Source: DATJGR01 sp963812255 (GTDB lineage Bacteria > Pseudomonadota > Gammaproteobacteria > Pseudomonadales > Azotimanducaceae). From it: a stretch of DNA of 64,000 nucleotides. Positions 1 through 7,344 of this stretch are shown piece by piece. Position 1 is the stretch's first letter; every line of letters begins with the position of its first letter. The notes beneath the pieces were generated by a model, which saw only the letters and a list, made by a program, of their open reading frames with translations, had not been told where the DNA came from and searched no databases. Position numbers and translations under genes: made by a program. Where the stretch lies: assembly GCA_963812255.1 (NCBI GenBank), contig CAWEUM010000005.1, forward strand, positions 1,550,001 through 1,614,000, in the 5' to 3' direction.

Positions 1-110
1 AACTTCACGGGCTCGAAGACCAGCTACCGCTGGAATATCTGATGTGCACGCCGCTCAGTCACGAGTCGTTCGTATTGTTCACCGAAAAGGTGATGCCGAG
101 GTTTCTTTGA
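1..110 (+). CDS. Luciferase-like (LLM) flavin-dependent oxidoreductase, C-terminal fragment
   Basis: Only the last 35 codons are in the window, read in the frame that ends at TGA 108-110. The peptide ends in PLEYLMCTPLSHESFVLF followed by TEKVMPRFL, which resembles the C-terminal helix of bacterial luciferase-like (LLM) monooxygenases, where a Ser-His-Glu-Ser-Phe segment precedes a helix ending in a Pro-Arg-Phe motif. The family binds FMN or F420 and oxidises small organic molecules. The start, active site and substrate lie outside the window. The next gene is convergent, 16 bp away. The family call rests on this short tail alone. Confidence 0.5.
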   Translation, partial: LHGLEDQLPLEYLMCTPLSHESFVLFTEKVMPRFL

Positions 111-126
111 GACACCACCGGCCGCG

Positions 127-957
127 CTAGACGGGCCGCTCTCCTTTCAGGATCACCCGGTACATCACGCGGCGCTCACCCGGATAGTCGTTCAACGGAT
201 AGTGTTGCACCGAGCGGTTGTCCCAGATCGCGAGCGTGCCGACGCTCCAGCACAGACGCGTGCAGAATTCGGCGCGCACCGCGTGTTCGGCGAGTTGCGT
301 CAGCAGCGGCAGACTCTCGGCGCGCGACCGGCCGACGAAGCAGCGTGTGTGTGCGAGGCTGACGTACAGCGCACGCGATCCACTCTGCGGATGAGTTCGA
401 ACCACCGGATGAACAGCGTCCGTCGGCGTCGAGCCCGCAACGCGTCGATTTCGATTCGCTCCCGCCACTGACGCATAGGCGCCGTCTTCATCGTGCACGA
501 GCGCCGACGTGTAGCACGCGGTCATGCCATCGATCTGCGCGCGCATCGCTTCGGGCAACGCCTTGTACGCCGCGTGCATATCGGCGTACAGCGTGTCGCC
601 GCCGCTTTTCGGCAACGCGACCGCATACAGCAGCGTCAAACTCGGCGGCCGTAGCAGATAGCTCGAATCGGTGTGCCACATGCCACCAAAGTTCGAGGCG
701 TCCCGTGGTTCCTTGACGATCGGTACGACGTATGGATCCTCGGGCAGCGACTCCGCAAACGGATAAATCTCGCGTTCGCCCAGCCGGGCTGCGAACGCCG
801 ACAGTGCGGCCGGGTCAAGCTGTTGGTCGCGAAGAGCCAGGACGTGATGTTCCAGCAACGCCTCGCGAATCGTCGCGATGTGTACCGCGCCGACACAGCG
901 CACATCGATTGCCCTGATCTGTGCACCCAGCGCGCCGCCCATTGGCTCGATCAGCAC
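127..957 (-). CDS. TauD/TfdA-family Fe(II)/2-oxoglutarate dioxygenase, second of a tandem pair
   Basis: A 276-residue protein of the TauD/TfdA family, which uses Fe(II), oxygen and 2-oxoglutarate to hydroxylate small organic substrates such as sulfonates or aryloxy acids. The facial triad is visible as H95-x-D97 (WHTD) and H252 (SVQHYPLND), with R267 likely binding 2-oxoglutarate. I start it at GTG 957, inside the last codons of the upstream gene (stop TGA 953-951). The protein then begins VLIEPMGGALGAQI, which aligns with the N terminus of its neighbour; an ATG farther upstream would add 39 residues that do not look like the family. The two genes are thus translationally coupled and are tandem paralogues. 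The substrate is unknown, and nothing nearby (no sulfonate transporter) suggests taurine use. Confidence 0.85.
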   Translation of the reverse strand: MLIEPMGGALGAQIRAIDVRCVGAVHIATIREALLEHHVLALRDQQLDPAALSAFAARLGEREIYPFAESLPEDPYVVPIVKEPRDASNFGGMWHTDSSYLLRPPSLTLLYAVALPKSGGDTLYADMHAAYKALPEAMRAQIDGMTACYTSALVHDEDGAYASVAGANRNRRVAGSTPTDAVHPVVRTHPQSGSRALYVSLAHTRCFVGRSRAESLPLLTQLAEHAVRAEFCTRLCWSVGTLAIWDNRSVQHYPLNDYPGERRVMYRVILKGERPV

Positions 958-1775
958 GGCGCGTCTCCCGCCACCGTAATGCGATGCATGAGCCGATGCT
1001 GCGGAAAGAAGTCGTTGACCGGTTTGTGCTGAGTCGAACGGTTGTCCCAGACGACCAGCGTCTCCGGCGCCCAATTCACGCGCAACGTGAATTCGTCGAC
1101 GGTCACGTGCCTGAACAGCATTTCCAGCAGCGTGCGGCTCTCGTTCGTTTCGAGTTCGTTGATGCGCACGGTGAACAGTGAGTTCACATAGATCGCTTTG
1201 CGACCGGTCTCGGGATGCGTGCGAATCAGCGGATGGGTCACGGGCGGATTGGCGGCGAGCGCCGCGGCCAGACGCTCGCGCCCACCCGGCTCGGCCAGAC
1301 TCTCTTGAAACCCGTGCGCGAAATCATGCGTTGCGGTCAAGGTGCCCAGGAAATTCCGCATCGCACCCGACAACGCGTCGTAGGCCACTGTCATGCTGGC
1401 AAACAACGTATCGCCGCCGAACGCCGGAATCACTTTGCCATGCAGCATGGTCAGTTTCGGTGGCGACGGTCTGAACGTCATATCGGAATGCCATCGCTCG
1501 ATCTTCGACGGCCTATCCGGTGTGCTTTCGAGGATCTGCACGTCCTGGGTACCGGCCACGACTTCATAGGCCGGATGCGGCTCGATCGCGCCCAAACGCG
1601 CGGCAAATGCGCGTAGCTGTTGCGGTGACAGATGCTGATCGCGAAAGATCAGCACCTGATACTCGAGCAGGGCACGCTGGATCTCTTCGAATCGCGCATT
1701 CGAGTCGATCGCGTCGGCGACATCGAGGCCGTGCACGAAGGCACCGAGCGCGCCTGCCGCTTTTTCCACGCGCAT
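951..1775 (-). CDS. TauD/TfdA-family Fe(II)/2-oxoglutarate dioxygenase, first of a tandem pair
   Basis: A 274-residue member of the TauD/TfdA dioxygenases. Iron ligands are H96-x-D98 (ERWHSDMTF) and H250 (NRSTQHKPVND), with R265 (MHRITV) as the likely 2-oxoglutarate anchor. The fold-typical segments FRDQHL near residue 45 and GGDTLFASM near 120 are present. The start ATG gives MRVEKAAGALGAFVHGLDV, the normal beginning for the family. The gene lies 44 bp downstream of the phasin gene on the same strand and overlaps its paralogue, so the three may be co-transcribed. It is clearly diverged from the second copy, which suggests an old duplication with different substrates or a heteromeric enzyme. 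The substrate cannot be read from the sequence. Confidence 0.88.
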   Translation of the reverse strand: MRVEKAAGALGAFVHGLDVADAIDSNARFEEIQRALLEYQVLIFRDQHLSPQQLRAFAARLGAIEPHPAYEVVAGTQDVQILESTPDRPSKIERWHSDMTFRPSPPKLTMLHGKVIPAFGGDTLFASMTVAYDALSGAMRNFLGTLTATHDFAHGFQESLAEPGGRERLAAALAANPPVTHPLIRTHPETGRKAIYVNSLFTVRINELETNESRTLLEMLFRHVTVDEFTLRVNWAPETLVVWDNRSTQHKPVNDFFPQHRLMHRITVAGDAPC

Positions 1776-1819
1776 CAGCGTCCTACCCGGGCTGCAACAG
1801 GTGCAGTGCGCGCGCTACA

Positions 1820-2236
1820 CTAGCGGTTCCGAATCTCCTTCAGCGCCGCTTCGAAGCGCTTGCGGATGACGTCGGCGGTGTCGGACTGCGATTTGATCGC
1901 CATCTCGGCCAGCTCCCGCATGTTCGACAGCGCCTTCTCGATCGCTTTCTGACCGTGTTCGACCTGCTTCTGCGCCATCTCGGCCGGCGGCGCTTTAACC
2001 GTGTCGCCAATCGAGGCTTGCCACGATTCGAACGCCTCCCGCAGCAGTTCCGTCTGCCGCGTCATCAGGCTCTGCCAACCCTGCAGCGCGGTCTGATTCG
2101 CTTCCTGCAACGCCTTGATGTTCTCGCGCTGGCTTTCGATCACCTTGTTGACATCGACACCCGGGATCTGGAACTGCTTGAGCAATTCACTCACATCCAG
2201 GTTCGGCCACGGGTTCTTCGCCTCTTGATCAGCCAT
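1820..2236 (-). CDS. Phasin-family protein
   Basis: A 138-residue, almost entirely helical protein. It has an N-terminal segment rich in Leu/Phe (NLDVSELLKQFQIPGVDVNK) followed by a long amphipathic helix with repeated Gln, Glu and Ala and regular hydrophobic spacing, the pattern of phasins that coat polyhydroxyalkanoate granules. The family also includes proteins with no proven granule role. The ATG at 2236 is preceded by a purine-rich AAAGGGGG ribosome binding site. No PHA synthase gene is in the window; in pseudomonads, as I recall, a pha cluster lies between the DUF971 gene and ubiE, and here that slot is empty. A granule role is therefore inferred from family alone. Confidence 0.75.
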   Translation of the reverse strand: MADQEAKNPWPNLDVSELLKQFQIPGVDVNKVIESQRENIKALQEANQTALQGWQSLMTRQTELLREAFESWQASIGDTVKAPPAEMAQKQVEHGQKAIEKALSNMRELAEMAIKSQSDTADVIRKRFEAALKEIRNR

Positions 2237-2339
2237 GAATGCCCCCTTTCTTTCATTCGGTTGCTCATTCGGTCAGTCGAGTCTACTCGTTCATGATGCA
2301 TGCTCAAGGTAATCTAACGGCGTCAGAAACGGCACCCGC

Positions 2340-3050
2340 ATGGATATATCGCCCATGACAATGGCCACACCGGACGAAGGCACGATCAGGTTTCACTATC
2401 GCCTCACCGATCCGGCGCCTTCGGATGTACTCGACGCGCCGCAGCTCGAACGCCTCGCTGCGTGGCGGCGCGTCCTGAAGCAGTTGAACCTGGTTGGCCG
2501 AGATCTGCGACGCTACGGTGGATTCGCCTATGGCAACCTCAGCGTCCGCGACACCAGGGTGCCGACGCGCTTTTTCGTCACGGCAAGTCAGACCGGCGGC
2601 GCGCCGCGGCTGATCGCGCGCGACATCGCGCGCATCGACCGCTGGAATGCGACGCGTTTCGAAGTCGATGCCACAGGGGTGCAGCCGCCGTCTTCCGAGA
2701 GCATCACGCACGGCATGGTGTATGCGGCCGATCCAGCGATCGCCTGGATCATGCACGTACATTCGGCTGCGATCTGGCACGCCACGAAACGTCTCGCCTT
2801 GCCGGTCACCGCGGCGGACGTCGCCTACGGTTCACCCGCGATGGCACACGCCGTCGCAGCGCTGGCGAGGCGTCATACCGCAGAGGGTCAGAGCGACTCT
2901 GACCCTTCATCTCTGCCGGGGTCACGACCGTTGCTGTTCGCAACGCTCGGACACGAGGACGGTGTGTTTGCCTGCGGCGAGACGGCGGATACCACCGGCG
3001 CCGCGCTGGTCCGCGTTCTGGCAAAAGCGCTGCTGGAATCGCACGCATGA
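2340..3050 (+). CDS. Class II aldolase/adducin-family protein
   Basis: A 236-residue class II aldolase/adducin-fold protein. Expected zinc ligands appear as the HVHS motif (IMHVHSAAIW, around residue 140) and a C-terminal histidine in TLGHEDGVFACGE; GNLSVRD and SSESITHG match conserved phosphate-binding and acid segments. It is coupled to mtnA through an ATGA overlap. The dehydratase of the same methionine-salvage pathway (MtnB) belongs to this fold, so an MtnB-like role is attractive. However, the sequence is not close to the MtnB proteins I remember, so I do not assign the symbol. ATG 2340 is used, and ATG 2358 is an alternative. The stretch just after ALARRHTA is a Ser/Asp/Pro-rich insert encoded by a perfect DNA palindrome described separately. 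Confidence 0.75.
   Translation: MDISPMTMATPDEGTIRFHYRLTDPAPSDVLDAPQLERLAAWRRVLKQLNLVGRDLRRYGGFAYGNLSVRDTRVPTRFFVTASQTGGAPRLIARDIARIDRWNATRFEVDATGVQPPSSESITHGMVYAADPAIAWIMHVHSAAIWHATKRLALPVTAADVAYGSPAMAHAVAALARRHTAEGQSDSDPSSLPGSRPLLFATLGHEDGVFACGETADTTGAALVRVLAKALLESHA
2884..2906. repeat. Perfect 10-bp inverted repeat (REP-like) inside the class II aldolase gene
   Basis: Positions 2884-2893 read AGGGTCAGAG and 2897-2906 are its exact reverse complement, with loop CGA. Translated, the element and its flank give EGQSDSDPSSLPG, a low-complexity linker between an alpha helix and the next beta strand. I recall GGGTCAGAG/CTCTGACCC palindromes being scattered through many proteobacterial genomes as REP-type elements, but I see no other copy in this window and no REP-associated transposase. 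Confidence 0.6.
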
Positions 3051-4108
3051 GCGGCGCCCCTGAACCGATTCGCTGGCACGACGAACAACTCGACCTGCTC
3101 GATCAGACATTGCTGCCTGCGTACACCTCATTCGAACGTCAGACATCGCTCGAATCGGTGTTTGCTGCAATTCGCAGTCTGAAGGTCCGCGGCGCGCCGG
3201 CCATCGGGATCGCGGCGGCGTATGGTCTCGTCGTCGCGATGCAGCCTCACCGCGACGCGCCTGGCCATGTGTTCATGCGCGAACTCCAAATCGCCGCCGA
3301 TCGCTTGCGTGCGGCCCGACCGACCGCCGTCAATCTCCGCTGGGCAGTCGATCGAATCGTTTCGGCGGCCAAACGGGCTGATCATGGCGCAAGCTGCTAC
3401 CAAAGGATCAAGGCGGCCGCCGAAGACATCCATGCGCAGGATCGGCGCATGTGTCGCGCGATCGGACACACCGGACAACCTCTGATCAAGCCGAGCTGCG
3501 GCGTGCTGACACACTGCAACGCCGGGGCGCTTGCGGTATCCGAACTCGGCACCGCCACTGCGCCGATGTACGTCGCACACGCAGCAGGCGTAGCGTTTCG
3601 TGTCTACGCCGGCGAGACGCGTCCGCTGCTGCAGGGTAGCCGACTGACCGCATGGGAACTGCTGCAGGCCGGCATCGATGTCACGTTGATCTGCGACACG
3701 ATGGTGGCCGCCATAATGGCCGAGGGCGCAATCGACCTGGTACTCGTCGGCACCGACCGCGTCGCGCGCAACGGCGACGTGGTCAACAAGATCGGTACCG
3801 CCGGTATCGCGATTCTCGCGCGACATTTCGGGATTCCGTTCTATGTCGCCTGTCCGTCCTCGACATTCGATTGGGCGACCGCGACCGGCGCGGTGGTGAC
3901 GATCGAAGAACGCGGTGAGGACGAAGTGCGCAGCGTTGCCGGTCACCCGACTGCGCCGTCCGCGGTCAAGGTGCGCAATCCCGCATTCGATGTAACGCCG
4001 CATGAACTGGTCACCGCCTTCATCACGGACACCGGCTTGCTGACGCCACCGTTCGAACAGTCACTGCTGCGAATGCAGACAATGCACGCGTCGGATGTCG
4101 CGCGATGA
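3047..4108 (+). CDS. mtnA: S-methyl-5-thioribose-1-phosphate isomerase
   Basis: MtnA, 353 residues, isomerises methylthioribose 1-phosphate to methylthioribulose 1-phosphate in the methionine salvage pathway that recycles methylthioadenosine left over from polyamine synthesis. It shows the family pattern RGAPAIGIAAAYG near residue 50, the catalytic cysteine C157 in LTHCNAGALA, and the catalytic aspartate D237 in VGTDRVARNGDVVNKIGT. These correspond to the Cys/Asp pair defined in the Bacillus enzyme. The related eIF2B-alpha subunits lack this combination, so the assignment is firm. Its ATG overlaps the stop of the class II aldolase gene by 4 bp, and its own stop overlaps the greB start by 4 bp. 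No other salvage genes (mtnC, mtnD, mtnP) are in the window. Confidence 0.93.
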   Translation: MSGAPEPIRWHDEQLDLLDQTLLPAYTSFERQTSLESVFAAIRSLKVRGAPAIGIAAAYGLVVAMQPHRDAPGHVFMRELQIAADRLRAARPTAVNLRWAVDRIVSAAKRADHGASCYQRIKAAAEDIHAQDRRMCRAIGHTGQPLIKPSCGVLTHCNAGALAVSELGTATAPMYVAHAAGVAFRVYAGETRPLLQGSRLTAWELLQAGIDVTLICDTMVAAIMAEGAIDLVLVGTDRVARNGDVVNKIGTAGIAILARHFGIPFYVACPSSTFDWATATGAVVTIEERGEDEVRSVAGHPTAPSAVKVRNPAFDVTPHELVTAFITDTGLLTPPFEQSLLRMQTMHASDVAR

Positions 4109-4611
4109 GCCGCTATCGCCCGCCGCGCCCAAAATCCACCGCGTTCATCACCGCAAGGGGACAGCGCAGGCTGGCCGACGAACTGAAGCATCTGTGGAAA
4201 GTCGAACGCCCGGAGATTACACGCAAGGTATCGGAGGCCGCGGCGCTCGGCGACCGATCGGAGAACGCCGAGTACATCTACGGCAAGAAGGCGCTGCGCG
4301 AAATCGATGCGCGTATTCAGTTTCTGGCCAAGCGCCTCGACGAACTCGTGGTCGTGGACCGCATCCCGACAGATCGATCGCGCGTCTACTTCGGCGCGTG
4401 GACCACGCTCGAGAACGACGACGGCACACGGCAGCGGTACCGCATCGTCGGTCCGGATGAGTTCGATCGCGAGCCGGAATTCATCAGCATCGATTCGCCG
4501 GTCGCGCAGGCGCTGCTGAAGAAATGTTGCGGCGACGAGGTCGAAGTGAAGCGCCCCGACGGTGTCGCTCGCTATGTGATCACGGAGATTACTTACGATG
4601 CACCCGATTGA
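4105..4611 (+). CDS. greB: Transcription elongation factor GreB
   Basis: A 168-residue GreA/GreB-type transcript cleavage factor, which enters the secondary channel of RNA polymerase and rescues backtracked complexes. The N-terminal coiled coil contains the acidic tip region GDRSENAEYIYGKKALREID, whose Asp and Glu residues position the catalytic magnesium. The C-terminal FKBP-like domain ends in DEVEVKRPDGVARYVITEI. The N-terminal extension SRYRPPRPKSTAFIT and the Tyr-Ile-Tyr-Gly-Lys-Lys segment are characteristic of GreB rather than GreA. The start overlaps mtnA (ATGA) and its end overlaps the VOC gene by 14 bp, so it lies inside a tightly coupled run. Confidence 0.92.
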   Translation: MSRYRPPRPKSTAFITARGQRRLADELKHLWKVERPEITRKVSEAAALGDRSENAEYIYGKKALREIDARIQFLAKRLDELVVVDRIPTDRSRVYFGAWTTLENDDGTRQRYRIVGPDEFDREPEFISIDSPVAQALLKKCCGDEVEVKRPDGVARYVITEITYDAPD

Positions 4612-5014
4612 GATTCGCGCGATCGACCACGTGGTATTACGCGTCGCTGACCTCGCGGCGTCGCTGGCGTTCTACCGGGACGTGCTCGGACTTGCGATCG
4701 AACGCGAACTCGACATCGGGCTCGTACAGCTGCGCGCCGGGTCGTCGCTGATCGATCTTGTGCCGGTATCCAGTGAACTCGGCCGAACTGGCGGTCCCCC
4801 GCCGGGCGCCAATGGCCACAACATGGATCACGTCGCGCTCGCGGTCGAGCGCTTCGATGCGGGTGTGATATTCGCGCATCTCGACGCGCGTGGCGTCGAA
4901 CACGGCGACGTGGCGCAGCGCTACGGCGCAGACGGCACCGGCCCGTCCATCTACATCAAGGATCCGGATGGAAACACCGTGGAGCTCAAAGGCCCTGCGA
5001 CGGATCGACATTGA
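4598..5014 (+). CDS. VOC-superfamily (glyoxalase/bleomycin-resistance fold) protein
   Basis: A 138-residue single-chain VOC protein with the two beta-alpha-beta-beta-beta modules of the superfamily. Module one starts IRAIDHVVLRVADLAASLAF and module two starts NMDHVALAVERFDAGVIF. Likely metal ligands are the His in each DHV/DHVAL strand plus a Glu in NTVELKG at the C-terminal edge. Family members include glyoxalase I, dioxygenases and antibiotic-binding proteins; short solitary ones like this rarely have a known substrate. The start lies inside the 3' end of greB (14-bp overlap). The function is unassigned. Confidence 0.8.
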   Translation: MHPIEIRAIDHVVLRVADLAASLAFYRDVLGLAIERELDIGLVQLRAGSSLIDLVPVSSELGRTGGPPPGANGHNMDHVALAVERFDAGVIFAHLDARGVEHGDVAQRYGADGTGPSIYIKDPDGNTVELKGPATDRH

Positions 5015-5055
5015 TCATGCGTATGAAGCTTTGGAAACACATCAGGAGATTTCCA

Positions 5056-5763
5056 ATGTTCTCGACTCAAACGACCTTCCGGCCCGCACATCGAACACTG
5101 GCTGCCAGCGCGCTGTTGCTCGCGGGTATCGCGGCAACTATCGCTGCAGGCTCGGCCCTTGGCGCGGATGCGCCCGCTCCCGGCGCGACAGCGTCGTCAG
5201 CCGATTCCGCACGTTGCGGGCACCGCGGCGAGATGAACCTCGCAAAGATGAACGAACGCGCAGCGAAAATGTTCGCGTCGGTCGACAGCAACGGCGACGG
5301 TAAGATTACCGAGGCGGAGTTCCTCGCGGCTAAACCCCCGCACGGCGGAGCCGGACATCGTCCCGGCATGGGCGGCCCCCCAATGGGCGGGCCACATATG
5401 GGCATGGAGATGGCCGGAACGGGCCATCGTCATGGCGCAGTTGATCAGCAGCAGCGCGAAGCCAGAATGGAAGCGTTCCAGAACGATCTGTTCAAGGCGC
5501 TCGATGCCGACCACAACGGGCAGCTGTCGCAGGCCGAGTTCTCCAAGGCGTGGGCCACCGCGCAGACGATGATGAAAAAGGCGGCATTCGCCAAACTCGA
5601 CAAGAACGGCGACGGTGTACTGACGAAGGATGAGTTCCCGCCTTACTTGGCAAAACTATCGGCGATGGACAGCAACGGCGACGGCACCGTAAGCCGGGAC
5701 GAAATGAAGGCGGCACACGCGGCGAAGACCGATCGCTCTCAAACTGACCCAATGCCGCATTGA
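5056..5763 (+). CDS. Exported EF-hand protein with His/Met/Gly-rich linker
   Basis: A 235-residue exported calcium-binding-type protein. Residues 1-37 are a signal peptide ending ALG-A. Four EF-hand loops can be read: DSNGDGKITEAE (77-88), DADHNGQLSQAE (150-161), DKNGDGVLTKDE (182-193) and DSNGDGTVSRDE (205-216). Between loops one and two lies a linker (about 93-128) rich in Gly, Met, Pro and His (HRPGMGGPPMGGPHMG), which could bind copper or another soft metal. ATG 5056 has an AGGAGA ribosome site 6 bp upstream; an ATG at 5011 would add 15 residues before the signal peptide and has none. It is followed 3 bp later by an ECF sigma gene, so it is probably part of that cassette, perhaps as a periplasmic metal or calcium buffer. 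Confidence 0.82.
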   Translation: MFSTQTTFRPAHRTLAASALLLAGIAATIAAGSALGADAPAPGATASSADSARCGHRGEMNLAKMNERAAKMFASVDSNGDGKITEAEFLAAKPPHGGAGHRPGMGGPPMGGPHMGMEMAGTGHRHGAVDQQQREARMEAFQNDLFKALDADHNGQLSQAEFSKAWATAQTMMKKAAFAKLDKNGDGVLTKDEFPPYLAKLSAMDSNGDGTVSRDEMKAAHAAKTDRSQTDPMPH

Positions 5764-5766
5764 GTA

Positions 5767-6354
5767 TTGCGATTGCCGACCTCCGAGGCGACCGACGAGG
5801 AACTCATGGCGCGTGTTGCGCGCCACGATCAGGAGGCGTTCACACGCCTCCTCGATCAACACCTCGCCTCGTTGCAGAAGTTCCTGTTGCGGATGACCGG
5901 CAACGCAGCCGACGCCGATGAAATATCCCAGGAAGCCTTCTTGCGCATCTGGAGTCACGCGGCACATTGGCAGCCCGAACGCGCCAAGTTCACCACGTGG
6001 CTGTATCGCATCGCACGAAATCTGGCGATCGATAGACATCGCAAGCAGCGTGAAACGAATGCCGTGGACATCACGATGATCGTCGACGAATCACCCGACG
6101 CCGCGCACACGATCGACGTGGACAGGCGTCAGCGGATCCTGCGCGGGGCCGTGGCAAACCTTCCCGAACGGCAGCGCACGGCGCTGTTGCTGTGCCACTT
6201 CGACGGCATGTCCAATCAGGATGCCGCCGCGGTGCTCGACGTCACCGTCGAGGCACTCGAATCGTTGCTCGCGCGCGCGCGCAGGACTCTGAAGACGACG
6301 TTGCGGCCACAACTGGATCAACCCGAGACGCAGCCATGCACGAAACATCGATGA
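5767..6354 (+). CDS. ECF-family RNA polymerase sigma factor (CnrH/RpoE-like)
   Basis: A sigma-70-family ECF factor of about 195 residues with only regions 2 and 4. Region 2 includes DADEISQEAFLRIWSHA and the promoter-melting helix KFTTWLYRIARNLAIDRHRK. Region 4 includes LPERQRTALLLCHFDGMSNQ and a helix-turn-helix ending LESLLARARRTLKT. No ATG lies upstream in frame (the preceding stop is in the same frame), so a TTG at 5767 or 5773 must be the start unless the ATG at 5806 is used; the last would trim the first helix. It overlaps a membrane anti-sigma gene by 19 bp, and a periplasmic metal-sensor-like gene follows. This is the order of cnrH-type metal-response modules. The target promoters are unknown. 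Confidence 0.88.
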   Translation: MRLPTSEATDEELMARVARHDQEAFTRLLDQHLASLQKFLLRMTGNAADADEISQEAFLRIWSHAAHWQPERAKFTTWLYRIARNLAIDRHRKQRETNAVDITMIVDESPDAAHTIDVDRRQRILRGAVANLPERQRTALLLCHFDGMSNQDAAAVLDVTVEALESLLARARRTLKTTLRPQLDQPETQPCTKHR

Positions 6355-6806
6355 CACTGGACGAATTCGAGTCGCACCTCGATCGACATGGTGCAAGCGT
6401 CGACGCCTGGCCGACTCACGCAGCGAAACAGGGACGCGCGCTACTGGATTCGTCGGGCCGCGCACACGATCTGCTGGCCGAAGCACGCACCCTGGAGACA
6501 CTGTTGGAGGGAGCAATGCCGGCGGTTGCGCTGACGACCGGTACCTTGCGTGGCAGGATCCTCGCGGAGGTCGCTCGTCAAAACCGGCCGATGCTGAAAC
6601 GCGGGCAGAGATGGTGGTGGCTCGAGCGCGGATGGATGAACGGTCGCCGGATGCTCCGGCCAATCGCGTTCGCCGCGGCGTTGATTCCGCTGTTCCTCGG
6701 TTATGCGATCGGAATTGGCTATCAAAGCGGCGTCACCGACGAACTGGCTTCGGACGTCAGCCTGTTCGCGTTCACCGACTACGAGACGTACTCCGATGCG
6801 AACTAA
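6336..6806 (+). CDS. Putative single-pass membrane anti-sigma factor
   Basis: A 156-residue protein starting inside the sigma gene (19-bp overlap). The N-terminal 90 residues are soluble and helical (MTLDEFESHLDRHGASVDAW), followed by a basic, Trp-rich stretch and one transmembrane helix at about 108-128 (LRPIAFAAALIPLFLGYAIG), then a short periplasmic tail. This topology and its position after an ECF sigma gene are those of anti-sigma factors that hold the sigma factor at the membrane. It has no cysteine and thus no His-x3-Cys-x2-Cys zinc motif, unlike RsrA/ChrR types. No direct sequence similarity to CnrY is evident to me, so the role is inferred from context. Confidence 0.72.
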   Translation: MHETSMTLDEFESHLDRHGASVDAWPTHAAKQGRALLDSSGRAHDLLAEARTLETLLEGAMPAVALTTGTLRGRILAEVARQNRPMLKRGQRWWWLERGWMNGRRMLRPIAFAAALIPLFLGYAIGIGYQSGVTDELASDVSLFAFTDYETYSDAN

Positions 6807-7344
6807 CAAATGGTTGGTTGGCGCTCTCGTGGTTTCACTGGTGGCGAATCTGCTGCTGGTTGGGTTCTTCGCCGGGCGCATGTCCGGCTTCGGGCCGCCA
6901 CATGGCTTTGGACCCGATCCGACGGCGGGATTTTTCCGGCTGCTCGGGTTCTTGAGTGACGATCGGCGCGCTGCGATCACACCTGCATTGCGCAAGCAGA
7001 TGCGTGAAGTCGTCCCGATGCTGCGCCGAATACACGGCAATCAGAAAGATGTATTCGACGCATTGGACGCAGATCCGTTCGACCCTGCCGCACTGGAAGC
7101 AGCGTTGGCCGACCTGCGCATCAATCTGGCAGCCGCCCAGGTTGCGAGCCATCGTTCGTTCGTTACGTTGGCCAAGTCGCTGACAAGCGACGAGCGCAAA
7201 GCACTCGTGCGCGCCATGCGGCGCCCACCGCACATGCACCATCGCTCACACCGCAAAGACGAATCAGGGCACCCTGAGCATGCTCCGCTCGGGATGCAAC
7301 CCGGGCGCGGCGGGGACCAACCCCCTCAGGAAGACCGTCAGTGA
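6796..7344 (+). CDS. Periplasmic heavy-metal sensor-like protein (CnrX/Spy superfamily)
   Basis: A 182-residue protein anchored by an N-terminal helix (WLVGALVVSLVANLLLVGFF, about 6-25) with a periplasmic all-helical domain. Segments such as DDRRAAITPALRKQMREVVP and FVTLAKSLTSDERKALVRAM match the style of the CnrX/CpxP/Spy superfamily (Metal_resist), in which a helical hairpin dimer senses metals or unfolded protein. The C-terminal tail is rich in His and Met (PPHMHHRSHRK), a plausible nickel, cobalt or copper site. It overlaps the anti-sigma gene by 11 bp. Its last 81 bp also run antisense through the 3' end of syd, so the tail after about residue 155 may be a recent extension. Which metal, if any, is sensed cannot be read. 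Confidence 0.78.
   Translation: MRTNKWLVGALVVSLVANLLLVGFFAGRMSGFGPPHGFGPDPTAGFFRLLGFLSDDRRAAITPALRKQMREVVPMLRRIHGNQKDVFDALDADPFDPAALEAALADLRINLAAAQVASHRSFVTLAKSLTSDERKALVRAMRRPPHMHHRSHRKDESGHPEHAPLGMQPGRGGDQPPQEDRQ

Noticed and set aside
3..110. Possible link of the partial LLM gene to the LLM gene at 62458-63312 as one repeated locus
   Set aside because: They are 62 kb apart, only a tail of the first is visible, and the family is large; no shared flanking sequence was seen.
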